From positions 62,001 through 126,000 of the forward strand of contig JABVXV010000154.1 in the NCBI GenBank assembly GCA_013365325.1: a stretch of DNA of 64,000 bases. Direction: 5' to 3'. The notes beneath the pieces were generated by a model, which saw only the letters and a program-made list of their open reading frames with translations, did no database searches and was not told where the DNA came from. The stretch is from Dipetalonema caudispina. Its lineage: Eukaryota; Nematoda; Chromadorea; Rhabditida; Onchocercidae. Of the stretch, positions 62,685-64,000 are shown in pieces (positions within the stretch are counted from its first letter, which is position 1; each line of letters begins with the position of its first letter). The translations under genes and the position numbers were made by a program.

Positions 62685-63921
62685 TTAAACAATTGCAACA
62701 TCACATAGTTTATAAATTGATCTATTCGTTTCTTCCTTTGGTAAACATTCTTTTTTGATGTCCTTGGGTAGAAAAATTTTTGAACGCTTCAGGAAAATAT
62801 CAAGTGGACAAAAATCACTATCCGATGGACATCCTTTTGTAAAACGTGTTATCACACGATATTGATGATGGAATGCTTCATGAAAGAGTATCTGCAACAA
62901 CAATTAGGGACGCATTTGAGTTTAAAATTTCAAATTATGCTTTCGACGAATTAATATTTCATAACGTAACTCTTTGGAAGTTATTTTGAAATAGGAATGG
63001 AACTAATTAATCGAATAAATTAGTAATAAAGAAGTCATATCAATACATTAATTGAGTTAAAGTAAACAGATTTGCAGTGCAGTAAGTGTGAAACTAATTG
63101 TCGTAGAAGTTAGTAGTGAAACGACATCAGTAACATTTTAATACAACTGGCATATATGTAAGCCAATAGTAAAAAAATCCAAAAAAGTTAGTGACAAAAT
63201 TATAGTGGTAATAAATCAGGATATTTATAAAAATTTCAACAAAAAAAGTAGCTTAAAAAACAGATACCTTTACTGCGAATCCTACATCCGTTTTATTCCA
63301 TAGTTCCACTGCAACAGAAGCGGTATATTGCGGTAAACCTTTTTCCAGAATTTTTTCATCAGCAAGTGTAGCCAATAAGGCGGCAACTGTTGTATCATGC
63401 TGTTAAATACATTTTAAAAAAAGAAAAAGAATTCGAAATGAAAATGAAATAACTTTAAGAATGCGACAAATTAGATTATATAATGTTTTATTATATAACA
63501 ACTTTTCTGATTTGCATTTAAATTCGAATTTCTTAATTATCTTAAATATTTTTTACTGAGTCAACCTAAAATATTATTTATAAGAAAATTTTACAATATT
63601 TTTTGTGGATAATTATTCAAAATATAATATAAGCAAAATAAATGTACAGCTGAAAGAGCGAAATATTTGCGCTGCAGAATCCATGAACAGCTAGGATTTT
63701 CCGGATTCATTAAACACTCTTTCTTCTGGTTTATATTTTCCACAAAAAGTTTCAATAAGCTACCTAAAATAACATCATATCAGAAGATATTTCCAAAGAT
63801 ATCAACGATTTTTATCAATAAGTAATAAATAATCCTTAACATTAATCGTTCCACCCAGTATTTTTACTGCAGATAACATTTGAATCTTAAAGAATGCATT
63901 TACATCATGCTTATCATTGTA
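62685..63921 (-). CDS. histidine acid phosphatase, 3' part
   Basis: C-terminal part of a histidine-type acid phosphatase, a secreted or lysosomal enzyme that removes phosphate through a phospho-histidine intermediate. Four exons in phase: 63921-63855, 63763-63648, 63399-63268 and 62891-62685. Exon order reads KIQMLSAVKIL, then GSLLKLFVENIN with KYFALSA, then HDTTVAALLATLAD, which is the conserved HD active-site motif near the C-terminal end of the domain. After that come ASVAVELWNKTDVGFAVK and FHEAFHHQYRVI. The tail has paired Cys (GCPSD, DFCPLDIF, KKECL, KLCDV) and ends in TAA. The N-terminal RHG motif lies outside the window, so the gene is partial here. The donor of the first exon (G|GTGGAA) is weak and could shift by a few bases. 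Nematode genomes often hold several such genes; which one this is cannot be told. Confidence 0.88.
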
Positions 63922-64000
63922 CTAACATATCCATTGCTACATTTTACCAAATTATCAATAAGTTACTTTTCTAATAGCTATCACTTTCTAAATACTAATT

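Noticed and set aside
1..64000. CRISPR arrays, bacterial operons, prophage or endosymbiont inserts, rRNA and tRNA genes
   Set aside because: No spaced-repeat arrays, Shine-Dalgarno-led gene strings, rRNA-like blocks or tRNA B-box with matching cloverleaf were seen by eye; a tRNA scan would be needed to exclude tRNAs fully.

Overview
This is a nuclear eukaryotic window, very A+T-rich, with short-to-medium spliced exons, GTAAGT-type donors and tight TTTYAG acceptors often only a few bases before the start codon. These acceptors (a likely landing site for a trans-spliced leader), the intron style and the protein families point to a parasitic nematode. A filarial/spirurid species is my best guess, by inference only. 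All gene models were built by hand from splice signals and reading phase; no search was run.

Layout. 1-5.4 kb: mostly non-coding, with one weak plus-strand exon candidate. 5.46-13.52 kb (minus): two adjacent same-strand genes. The first is a small RRM protein (13521-11073), followed by a long F-box/leucine-rich-repeat protein (10707-5464). The first has an in-frame stop and an AATAAA just after its last exon, and the second opens with ATG directly after a strong acceptor, so they look like an operon or possibly one fused gene. 15.3-16.5 kb (plus): a four-exon MARVEL-type four-helix membrane protein. 18.7-20.7 kb: a single-exon, type I membrane protein with a Thr tract (minus) plus two unassigned exon candidates. 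24.1-27.7 kb (minus): an organic solute transporter alpha (OSTalpha/SLC51A-like) gene in seven exons. 27.7-47.9 kb: a roughly 20-kb gene-poor stretch full of microsatellites, homopolymer runs, hairpins and local duplications, with a few small gene candidates. 47.9-54.2 kb (plus): a complete twelve-exon Wntless (WLS/MIG-14) gene. 55.9-59.3 kb (minus): a complete eight-exon SENP/ULP-type cysteine protease that converges on Wntless. 59.8-60.4 kb: a 33-bp minisatellite interrupted by a 100-N assembly gap. 62.7-63.9 kb (minus): the 3' exons of a histidine acid phosphatase whose 5' part lies beyond the window.

The genes are mostly unrelated housekeeping or developmental functions: Wnt secretion, SUMO or related de-conjugation, ubiquitin-ligase adaptor, steroid/bile-type solute transport, lysosomal or secreted phosphatase. 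I found no clear evidence for a novel multi-gene system. The most interesting points are the RRM/F-box-LRR arrangement, a perfect 103-bp tandem duplication just upstream of Wntless with a distant candidate 5' exon, two clean hairpin-forming inverted repeats, and several small unannotatable genes in the gene-poor region.
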